Shown: in pieces, positions 14,185-27,500 of the stretch | Layout of the letters: every line of letters begins with the position of its first letter | Position numbering within the stretch: the first letter of the stretch is position 1 | NCBI RefSeq assembly: GCF_905475465.1 | Contig: NC_062250.1 | Coordinates: 10,748,501 to 10,812,500 of the forward strand | Origin: Pieris napi | Taxonomy: Eukaryota; Arthropoda; Insecta; Lepidoptera; Pieridae | DNA length: 64,000 bases | Direction of reading: 5' to 3' | Position numbers and translations under genes: made by a program | Notes under the pieces: model-generated | Databases searched by the model: none | Seen by the model: only the letters and a program-made list of their open reading frames with translations | Told to the model about the DNA's origin: nothing

Positions 14185-14446
14185 AAAAAAATGTGTGTGT
14201 ACTTATGTACACGCGTTAGAAGTTATACTTCTTTGGCGTAACAAAATAAAAATCTTTTCAAAATTTTATCTTTCGCCTTATTCTACGTTTGTAGAAAAAC
14301 GACACTAACAATAGAAAAAACTAAAATGTTGACTATAGCTATAGCTTCAGGGTGTCGGATTTTGTGACGGTGTGCGCGCGCATCGTATGAATTTACTCTC
14401 ATAATTTTTCCCTAACGCGCCAAAAGAAGTATAACTTCGAAAATTA
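14185..14446. mobile_element. MITE family A copy (TIR GAAGTTATACTTCTTTGGCG)
   Basis: The left part reads acttatgtacacgcg, then the TIR (14219-14238). The right end carries the inverted TIR (14418-14438) preceded by gtgcgcgcgcatcgta. The same arrangement recurs at 43232-43607 and 50221-50530, so this is a dispersed family, not a chance hairpin. Confidence 0.75.
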
Positions 14447-14995
14447 CAATGTCAGAAATTCAAATATCGAACACTATCAATTCCTGCTTTAAGCGTTCTG
14501 AAATCTTAACCTATAAATGCTTAAGCCGATACTAATTTTAGAATTTATTACGTTATATCGAGATTCTTTAACATTGAGCCATTTTAAGCTTCTAAATTAT
14601 TTACACAATTTTCAAATTTCATCAATCAAAATCGCGTTTTCATTAAAAGTTCATACTTAAACCTTAGTTCGCCATAGATCCAAACGAAAACTAAAAAGGG
14701 TCATACCCTTACACTCGAACCCTTATATAGAGACATCTGTGGAAAATTAATTAACTAAACTGTCAATGTCAGTCATTTTGTTCTTGTCAATAAATAATTA
14801 GTCGTTACTATGCATCGTGTTTTACTTATAGTAATATCACACATAAAAGCACTTCAGACAACACAGATGTAATAAAAATATAAGTGTATTAAATTTGTTT
14901 GAACGGCTACAGGCGGAGCATTCGACAATGGTATGGTGAGAGTAAAGAAATAATGAAAATTGGATCTATGCGAAAGGCACAGGAGCGGCTACTAG

Positions 14996-15286
14996 AGCAA
15001 CGACGAACTTATATAAGAACGAACAAACGAACGTATGTAAGATGGAACAAACGAACGTTTATAAGAACGAACGAACGAACGTATGTAAGATGGTACGAAC
15101 GAACGTATATAAGAACGAACGAACGTATGTAAGAACGAACGAACGTATGTAAGAACGAAAGTATATAAGAACGAACGAACGAACGTACATAAGAACGAAC
15201 GTATGTAAGAACGAAAGTATATAAGAACGAACCAACGAACGTATATAAGAACGAACGAACGAACGTATATAAGATGGAACGAAGGG
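14996..15286. repeat. Simple tandem repeat of (GAAC)n-GTATATAA type units
   Basis: Degenerate units combining gaacgaacgaacgta with tataaga or tgtaaga repeat over about 290 bp. They produce long false open frames on both strands (RTYIRTNE and RSFVLIYVRS repeats). No function is suggested. Confidence 0.9.
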
Positions 15287-15422
15287 GTTATTTGAGCCAA
15301 AAAAATTGAAGTTATCCTTTAATGTGTAGTTTTTTCTCGACAATAATTTGATTTTTTAAGGCTTTGAGATTGACAATTAACAATTTCAATTTAATTTCAG
15401 TTGACAGTCTCGAGACTCTTAC

Positions 15423-15462
15423 ATACAGAGTGCAGCGTATAGTCATACGCTGCACTCTGTAT
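15423..15462. repeat. Perfect 18-bp inverted repeat with 4-nt loop
   Basis: The arm atacagagtgcagcgtat (15423-15440) is followed by a 4-base spacer and its exact reverse complement (15445-15462). It lies about 65 bp past the stop codon of the minus-strand gene, so it would be transcribed in that gene's 3' UTR as a strong stem-loop. A second hairpin of identical geometry lies at 53275. Confidence 0.95.
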
Positions 15463-15527
15463 TTAACGATTTCGACTTACGATAGTCATATTTCGCTAAT
15501 TACCTTCAATCGGATAAGTCACATGTG

Positions 15528-18500
15528 TCAGACAGACGTGCCGTGTCGATCGGTGTCCAACGTGACGTCTTCGGGACTGGCCAGGTCCGCCCTCAGGCGA
15601 ACACCTCGACCCGTCAATGTCCAACGACACGCCGCGCGCTCTGCGCTTGGAGATATTCTAGAAGATTTTAGAAAATGTGTTAGCATAGTGGATAGAATGT
15701 GCGTTTCAACCCCTTAGGCAAATAATCGGCCTTCTATGCCCGATCTCTAGCATTGCATCGATAGCATTGATGGCTCAACCAGGGCACCAATATGAACCAA
15801 TATGATTCAAAATCACACAAAATTTTCAAAGTCGGTTAAATAAGTACAAAATCTCTTTGTCCCAATACCTGCAAAGCGCAGAGTCAGGCGTGTCCGGAAG
15901 CCGTTCCTCGTCAGGCGAGATGGAGCCACTGCTCTCGCTGCTAGCCTCGCTCCCACCACCGCGGTATCTTTCTACACCCTCTATAAGAAATTAATATTTA
16001 AATTTCTTTTTGTTTCCTAAACAGTCAAGTAATGTTTATAAGTGTATTAAAAAAAATCTAATTTAAATTCTTGGTTATTAAAGAGAATTTAAAAATAGAA
16101 TTGCTAAGCAAAATATTTATTTAATATCAATAAAAAAAAATGGAAATACTTTAACACACATATAGAGATTGCCAGCCAGTTGGGAGTCATTAAATAATAA
16201 AAAAAAAATTCACACTTCATTAAAACACTAAAATACGTTTATATATATTAGAAAAATATTTAATACAAAAAAAATTGTATTTTTCTATAAATACAGTTCT
16301 AAATATACTTAAATTATATTTCAAAACTAAACGATTGGACTTATAAAAGAAATACCTCTTTTATCGTCGCAGTCGGGTGCGTCTTCTAGCCCGCGAAGTA
16401 TTTCCACACACAGCTCTGTCTCTAATGGTACTGGGTTATCAGACTCTCTGCAATAAAGTATATAAGAAATTGTAAAGATTTCTTGTGTCATTTTATCAAT
16501 TATTATTTACGCTAAAATTTCTCATTTCATTAAAAAACTTCACGAAGTTTCATCAGTTACTAATGCCGTGAAGCTTTCCAAACAAAGGTCATTCACATAA
16601 ATAATGAATAAAAGCGTCCTAGTATAGAGCCTTGCAGTACACCAAAAGTAAAAATCGCAGCGATCTTTAACTCAACCGTCTAAAGATTTGTTATACCTAA
16701 CTGTTTTGTTTCAATAATAACAATTACGGTTTAATATTCATTATTTTACAATTATAATGTAATAAGTCCCAAATGCAATTTTTCTTAGTCTATTTGAAAG
16801 TTGGTACTTTAATTGTTTCTTGGGAATTAGTTTAATTATTATTTTAGCTATTAATATTCACATTAAAATACCTATTATGTAGTACTAGGGCTACAGTGGC
16901 AGGGTGTGGCACTGGAGGCAAGTGAGGGGCGCGGGGGCTAAACGCACTCGCTTCCAAAGATGGCGCCGGCACTCGCGGAAGAGCTGACCCGCCCCATTCT
17001 CCCCACATACCTAAAGTATTATAAATATTAAATAATATGATATAATACTAGGAGATAAATATGATTTAACAAATTCTTGCTTCATTTAAAACTCTATTCT
17101 AATAACCTTGAAGAGAAAGTAAAAAAAAAGTGCGTGCGTACAAAGTACACATCTCAGAAGTGAAACTTTTTTGGCAAAGTAATTTTTAAGTCTTGTTCAT
17201 ATTTTAAATACAATTCTAAAGCTTTAGATTTCCGAGACTTAGTGGACGGAAACGAGGAATTTAATGAACTTAATTGTCATTAAAATATTAAATGACGAAA
17301 ATTCATACAAATTATAAATTTATTTCTTATAATAAAAACACGTGCCATTTTAATTTACAATTCGTCTTTTGAGATTTCAATAAATTATTTTTATAAAATA
17401 TAAAATAGAAATATTTCATAAATTCTCTTTACGAAATTTTAATTTTTTAAAATTCAATTTCTATAAGATAATTCACCCTTCTCACTCTCTCTCAATCGGT
17501 CTCAATCGCTCTCTCCCTTTTTTAAGACAAAAATGCTGCACATCTTCGTGACGTTCCGTAAATATTTTACCCTCATGCGCCTAAAGAAGTTTCACTTCAA
17601 AAAAAATTAGATTCAACGCTGAAACGATTCTTTCATTCTTTAGAATATTGGAAATTTTATTTTTATTTATGTTCTCAAACATCACATATTGACCAATCAC
17701 AATTGAACGAGTAACGTTACGGCTTTCGATTTACTTTCCCACTAAAAGCATTAAACTTCATAAAGGGTAATTTAAGGCTAAGCGCAGAGGTCCAGAAAGG
17801 GCCGGTGGGAACCCTATTCTGTTAAGATAAGCAATTATACCACCCCATTTTGTACTTGTTTTAAAATTATATTTACAAAAAATTTTGGGTAATTATTTAC
17901 GGACTTTGAATCTTTGACGTATAGATCCGCCATTAAGTATAATATTCATAAAAATATCTTACATAATTTATTTTAATTTTATTATTTACTTAACACACTG
18001 GCAGCTTTTAATTAGCTGATGCGCGTGTATTATGGGATTTGGAGAAACTTATCCAGTCTATTAAAGGTGTTTACAGATGGTGCACTGATCACACTCTCTG
18101 GAAGCCTATTCCAGCCGGCCACTACACGGTTTGGGAGAAATTTCTTTAGGGAATTTGTGTTGTGTTGAGTGGTCTTGAGGTTTAAAGAACTACCCCTCAA
18201 ATGCGTATTTTCACTTAAAATAAAGAGCTTCTCAATTCCTGGAACATTATAGTGGCCAGTGAGGATTTAATAGGTTTCAATGAGATTTCCTCGTAATCTC
18301 CTACTTCCTAAATCAGTAAGGTCAAGTGCTTTCAGACGCTCATTATAAGATTTCTTCCTGAAGGACCTTATCATTTTCGTGGCTTTTCTTTGAACCCTTT
18401 CAAGCATACTAATATCCTTTATGAAATAAGGAAGGAAAATTTATATATCTTTAAGAGTGTTCTTGGTGAGAGGCATTTGAATGATTGGCTTTATAATTTA

Positions 18501-21500
18501 AGAATTGAGCTCACCAGGTGCAATACCCCAATCATCTCTCTCAGCGAGAACGTCAGGCGGGGCGTGGTCCCTGGCACAGCGCCCTGCCCACGTGTTCACG
18601 CCCGGACCTGCGTCTAGGGACAGGCGCGCCTCACCCTCTTCTAGAGCCATTAGGATTTCCGCATCGAACACCTGATTTAAATGAGAAATTTATTAATTCA
18701 CTTACAAATATTATAGTATACTAGCTGACCCGGCAAACGTTGTTTTGCCATGTATATTATTTCTAGGAAACAATTTTTAGTTCAATGAAAATAATTATCG
18801 ACTATAATAAAAATAAGGGTTGATCGTAGAGGGGTGAAAATTAGGGGTTGTATGTATTTTTGTATGATGTATCATAAAAAAATAAAAACAAAACAAGAAT
18901 TCTAAAAGAGATTTTTTTTTGCTGGTGGACACCCCATATCACTTAGGGGGTTGAAAGATAGTATCCGATTCTCAGACTTACTGAATATGCATAAAAATTT
19001 CATAAGAATCGGTCGGGCCGTTTCGGAGGAGTATGGGAATGAACATTGTGACACAAAAATGTTATATATTAGATTATATACTCAAACGTTCGTTCAGAGT
19101 TAACTTAACACCAAAATACCAATAGGAAGCCAAAAATACCTCGACGAGCGTATTAGCGGCCAAGGCGTGCCAATCGCCTGGCTCCAGTCCCCTCGCGGTC
19201 CACCACTCTTCACCGCGAGCCGCGTGGCCGAACATTCGGGCCAACTCTAGGGCTGACGCGTGTATCGCTTTCTAAAAATTAACATTTAAGTTATAAATAG
19301 TAGTTATAAATATGAAGAATTTGTACGCATTTCAGAAACTCTCTGTATATTATTTCGTATCAAGTCACAATATCATCTTGAGCGCAGTCGCTGTAGAATG
19401 ATAACTTCGTATGTGCAGAGAACCAAACCTTAAGGCGGGTACTGATCAACGTTACGAGGTGTAATGTAACACGTTACACAGCGAGCACCGAGCCGCTCGT
19501 TGCTCGCTTAGAGTGCTCCACCCGGCTGTCGGTATTTCGGCGAATCCTTTGACTGTTACGCGGTTCAGTCAGTACGCGTCGCACGTCGCAAGTGATTATA
19601 CGTCGTTCTTCTCGCAATTATTTCATTTATTTCTTAAAACATGGAGTGGGACAAAGATAAAACTCTGCATTTTATAGAAAAAAAAGAGACCAATAAAAAA
19701 AGAACCAGTGTTGTGGAACCCAGCTCATCCAGAGCATTATAATGTTTTTTTAATATTGCAATAAATGACAAACCACCACATACGCCTCTGTTTATCAATA
19801 TGTCCAGTAACAATTTTCTTCTTGTTCTTGATTTCGATGAAACATGATGATTATTAAGAAGAATGAAAGATATCAACACGTCCTCGCTGTCGGCCATCTC
19901 GTGAACGCTAACGGGGACGCTACTATTATTATTATTGCGTTTCATCCGTAAAAAATTTACCCTCATGCCCTTTAACAAAGATTCACTTCAAAAAATATAT
20001 ATTAGTACGAACCCTCAACTCCTGCGCAGGCATCCTGACCCTCGCCCTCGCAGCGTCACTTAGTCCAAGAGCTAGATCCCGGCGTCGAGCTGCCAACTTC
20101 TCACGACCAGAAGCCACCAGCTCGCTACATTCCTTCTCTAACTGCTTATAAGCTCCTGTCTGAAAAAAATAAATCAGACACAAAAATAATAAAGAATTCT
20201 TTTTTTATTCTATTTTAATTACTCTTTTATAACTTGATGATAATTACATTATTATTGTTTAAGAATTACCTTAGCAATTTGAACGGAAAATGGTCCAAAA
20301 CAGGCGTCCACGAAATGACGGTAGTCCCTCAACGGTCGTTCGACCGCGGCTTCCAATTGCGAACCCCACGCGTTTAGTTGTTCGCATTCTGCGCGTGCGC
20401 AAACCGCCGCTAGGGCTTGTGCGGCGCTGAAAAAATCCACTCATATATAAAAAAAAAATTATAGACATACTAGCTTAATCTTCATTACACTCGATCCAAT
20501 TGATTTTTTGTGTCTTAGATATATACAATAGAGAAAGGTTTCAGGCTATATAAGACTCTATACTTTTTAGATTTTTATACTTTTTTTATTGTGAACTTAT
20601 AGAATTAGAATAATGCTTTATTTGCGAAGGATTTTAATAAATTCTATCTATTGAACTTACTTAGAAAAGAAAATATATAAATAAATGAATATAAAAATCT
20701 GTTTATTCATTTTAAGTACATATGCATTACAATGTGTAAGATTTGGGAACCCTTTTAAGTAAAAAATACCTGTGTCAGGGTTCCCAGCTCTTCCATAACA
20801 AACTTAAGTAAAAATTCCTTAAAATATTCCTTATATATAATTTAAGTACATCTTTTATTTTATTTACTTTTCAACTGTTATCAACACGCAATGCATGAAT
20901 GAGTGTGTGGGTGCAAATGTGTGAGTGAGTGAATGAAAAAAGTGTGTAACTACATACTAGGTCTCAAAAGCATCTGGCATAGCATCAAAGGGTAGATATA
21001 AAGCAGCCTATAAATATCATGCGTGAATATATGAAGTGCATCTTACGTGATCTGATAAGACGCAGGCGCATGGAATCCAGGTCCAGCGACGCGCGTACAA
21101 AAGGCAGAGTCGTGAGCAGGCACACGCGCCCCTCTCACGATGACCCAACGCCAGGAAGCTCGCTCCCATACACCGCGGATACTCCACCATCCCACCCCAC
21201 CTATTACATACAACAAATTATTAAAACAAACCCAAACAAACTTTAACGTAAAAACCACATATTTTTTAAAGTCGGTTAGAAACCAAGGTTCATATTCTTA
21301 TTTGTATCTCAAGTCATAATCTCGTCTTGAGCGCTGTCAAAGATGTCAAATTTCATACAGAATAAATGACAGCTCGTGAAATTAGATTTAAGTTTGATTG
21401 ACGATCTAAATTACGCCCCTAAAAGTGGAAATATATTTCAGCGTCTGATTCATTGATATTATAGTAACTTTTAGGGTCTGTGGCTAATTGTATCTACATT

Positions 21501-24500
21501 TAATTTTAAAATTGTGTATCGAGTCTCTGATTTTAATTAACTCTACAATTTACACTCATTGCTATGCAAATTTTAATAAAATATTGTAGTCTTTATAAGA
21601 ACCTATGCCAAAAATTCATTAGACAAAAACCAAATCGTATTTCTATATGTGTAGTCTGTATGTATCTGTGGAAGTTGAAGTTGACACATGAAAACTTAGA
21701 ATAATCGCGTTTAATTAATTTCTGCTACGATAAAATCTGTTTTCAGCAACGCATATCTATTGAACAATTTTCAATTCCTTATACATCTAATAATTTAAAA
21801 GATTCAACAAAATAAAACGAACAAAAATTCGGAAGTAAGCTATATATTGGGGATTGTTTAGTAAGTTGTAAAACTATAGCAAATAGCAATATTGATTAAG
21901 TGTAATTGAGTTACAGTTACACAAACTCACCAATGAGCAGTATAAACGCAGCAATGGGGCACAACAGTACGGCGACCATCACAGCGAGAACCGGCTGCAA
22001 TAATCCCAATATCGCAATACGCCATAATACCACTTCCAGGAGCACAAACCACCTGAAAATTTTACATTTACTTATACGTAACATTTATCGGACGTAACAT
22101 TTATCGGACGTAACATTTATCGGACGTAACATTTATCGGACGTAACATTTATCGGACGTAACATTTATCGGACGTTACATTTATCGGACGTTACATTTAT
22201 CGGACGTTACATTTATCGGACGTTACATTTATCGGACGTTACATTTATAGGACGTTACATTTATCGAATGTTACATTTATCGGATGTTACATTTATCGGA
22301 TGTTACATTTAGCGGACGTTACATTTATCGGATGTTACATTTATCGGACGTTACATTTATAGGACGTTACATTTATCGGATGTTACATTTATCGGACCTT
22401 ACATTTATAGGACGTTACATTTATCGGATGTTACATTTATCGGATTTTACATTTAGCGGACGTTACATTTATCGGATGTTACATTTATCGGATGTTACAT
22501 TTAGCGGAAGTTACATTTATCGGACGTTACATTTATCGGACGTTACATTTATCGGACGTTACATTTATAGGACGTTACATTTATCGGATGTTACATTTAT
22601 CGGACATAACATTTATCGGATGTTACATTTAGCGGACGTTACATTTATCGGATGTTACATTTAAAGGACATTATATTTATAACATAATAAATGCTTAATA
22701 GGTCAATCAAAATTAAAATGAACTTAAGACTTGAAGAGATTTATATGACAAAGTAAAAATGAATATTTTTTTTATTTTTATAGAACATGGGGAAAAGTGG
22801 CTCAACTGATGTTAAGTAATATGGACTTTGAAAGCCAAAGGGCTCGCGAGTGCGTTGCCGGCATTTTTAGAATAAGTCCGCTGTTTTTTTTTAAAGATAA
22901 GATGAATTGCTTTGGATATTTATATTAACTACTAAAAAGATTCGATAAAACTCGAATTGTTACAGAATATGAGATACGTGAAATTTCGGTACCTCAAAAG
23001 GTTAGTTTTGTAAGCTGATTATTAAAACAATTACACTTAAGTATGTTGTTGATGTCTAAATATGAAAATATTTCTTCGTAATAGAGAATGTCTTTTGCGT
23101 TATAAAGACTGAATTACTGTATGGGTTTTGTGTTACACCAAACAAAATTTACGTTATTAATTTACTGCATCTTATTAATGTACTAACCTATTAAGTCCAT
23201 GCGGATCAGGCGAGTCGACCTCATATATCAAGGCATTCGCCGCGTGAACAGTCAACGCGGCAAAAGGCATCCAAAATGGTACAGTCGTTGCGATTGCCAG
23301 CGCTATCAGACTTGTCAGCAACGCCGCGATCGGAAACAGAAGGAGTAAGGCGAGCGAGCCCACTCCCCCCACAATACCATAGTTCCATACACGGTTCGCT
23401 TGTCTGGATAGACCCTTGCCTAAAAGACCTGGAAAAAATAAATCAAATTATACGAACAAGTATTACGTAACGAATTTTGGGAGAGAGGGGGGGAGGACCT
23501 TTTGTAAAACGTTACGATGCGGGGCGGGGATTGAATTACGCGTTATTGTTAATATTATTTTCGACTTTTCAGTACTTTACATAATGGTAACTTTTAGGTA
23601 TAAAGAGTCGCTAGGTGGTCACGAAACGTTTTACTATACACGGGTACAGAAAAACGTTACGGCGCGTTACATGGGGGAGGGGTCAATAATTTCCACAAAA
23701 TTGCGTGACGTAATATTTGAACGCTCCCAAAGATATATGTCGGGGAATGCTCGGATTATCAGGAAATGTTCTAATAGAGTCAATTGACCGTGGATTTTAA
23801 TTGTTGCTTTGGTTAATAATTGAGATTCCTTCTATTACTATTACGAATCATAATTATTTAATTTGATTCAATTAGTTTTGTTATTATTTAATAAAACCTT
23901 ATTCTTAATCAAGTACACTTAATTCTAAATTTACAATTACTACCAGTTCGCAAGTCAAGGGCGTAGAGCGGGCAAAAAGAATTGGCAAGAAACTCTTTTT
24001 AATCACTAAGTTTTGAGTCATACAAATTGTTTGAACTGGGAAAAATTTTATTGATTAATTTACGTTTAACGACTTTAATTTAGCTTAGAATTTATTAATT
24101 GATAATTCTCTAATTTTGTTTGGGAGTTTGTTGTATAAACTAATACAATTTCCATATAAGGAGTGGTTTATCTTCTGGAGCCTATTATAACATATGAAAA
24201 AATTCGTCCTTAATAAAAAATTTAAATAATCAACGTGGAAATGGAAAAGGCGTATTAAAATATAATTAAAAACAATATAATACTTTCATAGTAATAAAAA
24301 ATCCTACCTGTATCAGGCTCCGTCTCGAATCTGGTCCGTTCTTTGGAGACATGTCGCCACAGCTGCAGCAGACGAGACCACATCGTCTGAGTCTCGCTGC
24401 TGCGTTTCGGGAACAATGTTCCGTTCACCTAAAAGAACATGAAGATTAAATATTGAAATAGTAAAATTTGAACCTGTCAATTGTAGAGGAAAAAATGGTT

Positions 24501-27500
24501 GTGAAGGCGGTTTACGGACGATGGTTTAACGTGACAAAAACATAACAAAACATTTATAAATGATTGCATACTTAAGTCTTCGAGTGGAAGAGAGATAGAT
24601 TCGGCGCTTGCGTACAATGGACGTAACGGGTCAATGAGTCATGCTTTTTCGTGCGTGCTATATTTCGATTTATTAGACGTTGTCACGTCAAAAATTCACA
24701 ATATAATTTATGAAACAAGCTTTTTTGTACATCGGAAAATGAAACTTTCCTTGGTCGCATGACTTTTAGGGTAACATTTAGATAGAAAATGTATTGGATT
24801 TCAGCATACGGATGTACGTTTTTATACGTATACAAAAGAGACATAGTTCGTGCACGTGCACGTACAACTAATAAACACTTGTTTGCACTCGATTAGAAAT
24901 AGAAAACTGAACGCATTCAAAATTTTATCGATTTTTTTTTACATAGTTTTTGTCTGTTATTGTGCTTTGGCGCCGAAACATCTATATTTTGAATTCCCCT
25001 AGAACCGTGGGGCAAATGTGTGTACTATGTGACGCAATAAGCTAAAAAGTAAAAACAAGAATTCAAAGTGAAAAATTAAATTAATACCTGTGATAATTCC
25101 AAGTCAGGTACGAACGGTTTGACACAGAGCAATGTGCGTAGAGAGAGCGGCGAACACCAAGGAACCATTACACCAAAGAGGAACATTATGTTCCAGGTCC
25201 AGCACCAAGTTCTGTTATATATAACTCAAACTATATATTTCCTTTTGGTATTATGTAATTAATGGGGGCGCCACATTGCTTTAAAGGACATTGTACATAC
25301 ATTTTTTAAAGATAAATGTTAGAAGAAGAAATTTATACGATATATTGTAGGCATTACACTCTGATTTTTAATTCCATAGAATTCTGACAGCTATCATTTT
25401 TTGACATGGCAGAGATTACAAACCATTTTGGCTTCAATACGAGTCAACATCTGACTCTATACAAACATTAATTTGTAAGTGAATGTATCCATTTTTATCA
25501 GTGCTATGCTCAAAATTAAAAATGGTTTTACGGTGAGTGATAATACAATAGTAATATTATAAACAAACATAAAATTTTTTTAAACAGGTTTACTAAACCT
25601 GGATTTTGTAGGCAGTGATGCCAACTAAAGAATAAAATAAAGTCATTAAAGTTAATTAGATTTTTTGCCCTAATATAATTTTATTGTCCTAAATTGGGTC
25701 AAATTTGTCCCTTTTTCGGTGGAGAACTTTTATTAGTTTTTTACTTTTTTTAGTACATTTATGAAATGTCAGAATTCTACGGAATTAAAAATCAGAGTAT
25801 AGATTATACAACTGCATATTATGTGAGCTCAAAGTATTAGCTGTTATAATAAACTTAAGTTTTTTGTGATATTTTTTCTTATCGGTGACTACCCTCACTA
25901 TTCAACAACACAAATCAAAATTAAAATCTAACCTGTGGGCGAAATTGAGCAGCCTCCACCCCGGCCACCTCGTGCTCGTACACCGGACCTTTTCTCTATC
26001 AGCGAGGAACACTGGTTGGGACGGATCAGACCGTGGCGTTACAATATTAGTAGCGCGGCTACTGATAACCGTCGGTATCCTTTCTGATCGACCTCGGAAG
26101 TGACGTATCACAGCCCAATTGCGAGGCAACCAGATACGGGTAGCCCAAGAAAATTCGCGGGTAGGAGTTTTCGCTGCCCGGAGTTCCTGTTAAAGTTGAG
26201 GGTAGTTTAAAATCTATCGTTGTTAGGTAACAGCCTACTGTACAATGCCATAATGAATAAATGAAAAATAAATTAGTAACGCTACAACGTTTCTTAGATC
26301 TGGGCCTTTTTGATTATTTGTCAATCTAATACGCAAGTACGTGATCAGCCTCCTGTGCCTGACACACGCCGTCGACTTTTTGGTCTAAGGCCGGTTGTCT
26401 CCCGATGCTTTCTTTCACCGTTCGAGCGAATGTTAAATGCGCATATATAAAGAAAGTCCATTGATGCACTGCCGGGGATCGAACCTAAGACCTCCGAGAT
26501 GAGTGTCACACGCTCTAATAAAAAGTTCTAATATGTAACTACTAAACGAATACATCAACCACTAGCGTGTATTTTTTCTCGATCTCTCTTACTCGCTCTC
26601 TCAATTTTTCGCTCACTATCGGTCTCTCCCACCTCTTGATCTTTCTTACTTGCTTGCTTCCTACTCTCGCTCCATTGCTATTTGCTTCATGCTACGTTCG
26701 CCCTTTCTCACTCTCTCTCAATCGGTCTCAATCGCTCTCCCTTTTCTTCAACAAAAACGCTGCACATCTTCGTGACGCTAGTATTATTATTATTATTGCG
26801 TTTCATCCGTAAAAAAATTACCATTATGCGCCTAAAGAAGTTTGACTTCAAAAATATATTTTAATTGGTAAATAAACAAAATACAATCTCACCTTTAAAA
26901 GCAGAGGCTCCCGATCCCTCATAAACGTCAGATCGCGAAGCAAAAAGTATCTATGCTGATGTAATTTATGGGCTTGCATCGCTGCTGCCGCATCCTCCAT
27001 ACCGGTCCATCTCAATTCGTCCTTTAACCTCTGCGCAGCTAGGGCCAATCTCTCTTTACGCCAGGCGTCCGCCCGCGACAGTATTGGGTGGGAAGCACGA
27101 AGTCTAATAAATTAATAAATCTCTATATACAGGATGGTCAAAAAGTCGTGGACCACGATACTATTTTGAAAAATAAATGATTATTTGCGTGAGACACTGT
27201 AGTTGATATAAATAATAATAAAATATTATTAGTAAACACAAAAGATTAGAACGTGTAGGTACTTTAGACTTTTAAAATCTACTAAGGTTAGGTTAGTAAC
27301 AAGTCCGTTCCGCACGAAGTCTCGAAATAAAAGTGAGTCAACGCCGGTGTTGCCACGCTTTATATAGGTTTCTGCTACAAGATGGCGTTAGTCCGCTAAC
27401 AGTATGATATGATATGTACGCTACAAATAATATAAGAATTGAGTTTGACTAATAATGTCAAATGTAAAATTTCTTAAGACAAATTTGCGCGCCATTGTAT

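Noticed and set aside
14899..15343. Long open frames with RTYIRTNE or RSFVLIYVRS repeats on both strands
   Set aside because: They are translations of a simple tandem repeat; all frames stay open because of the unit composition, and no start context or family likeness exists.
22284..22664. 126-codon plus-strand ORF with MLHLSDVTFIGRYIYR repeats
   Set aside because: It is produced by the 16-bp minisatellite, inside an intron of a minus-strand gene.
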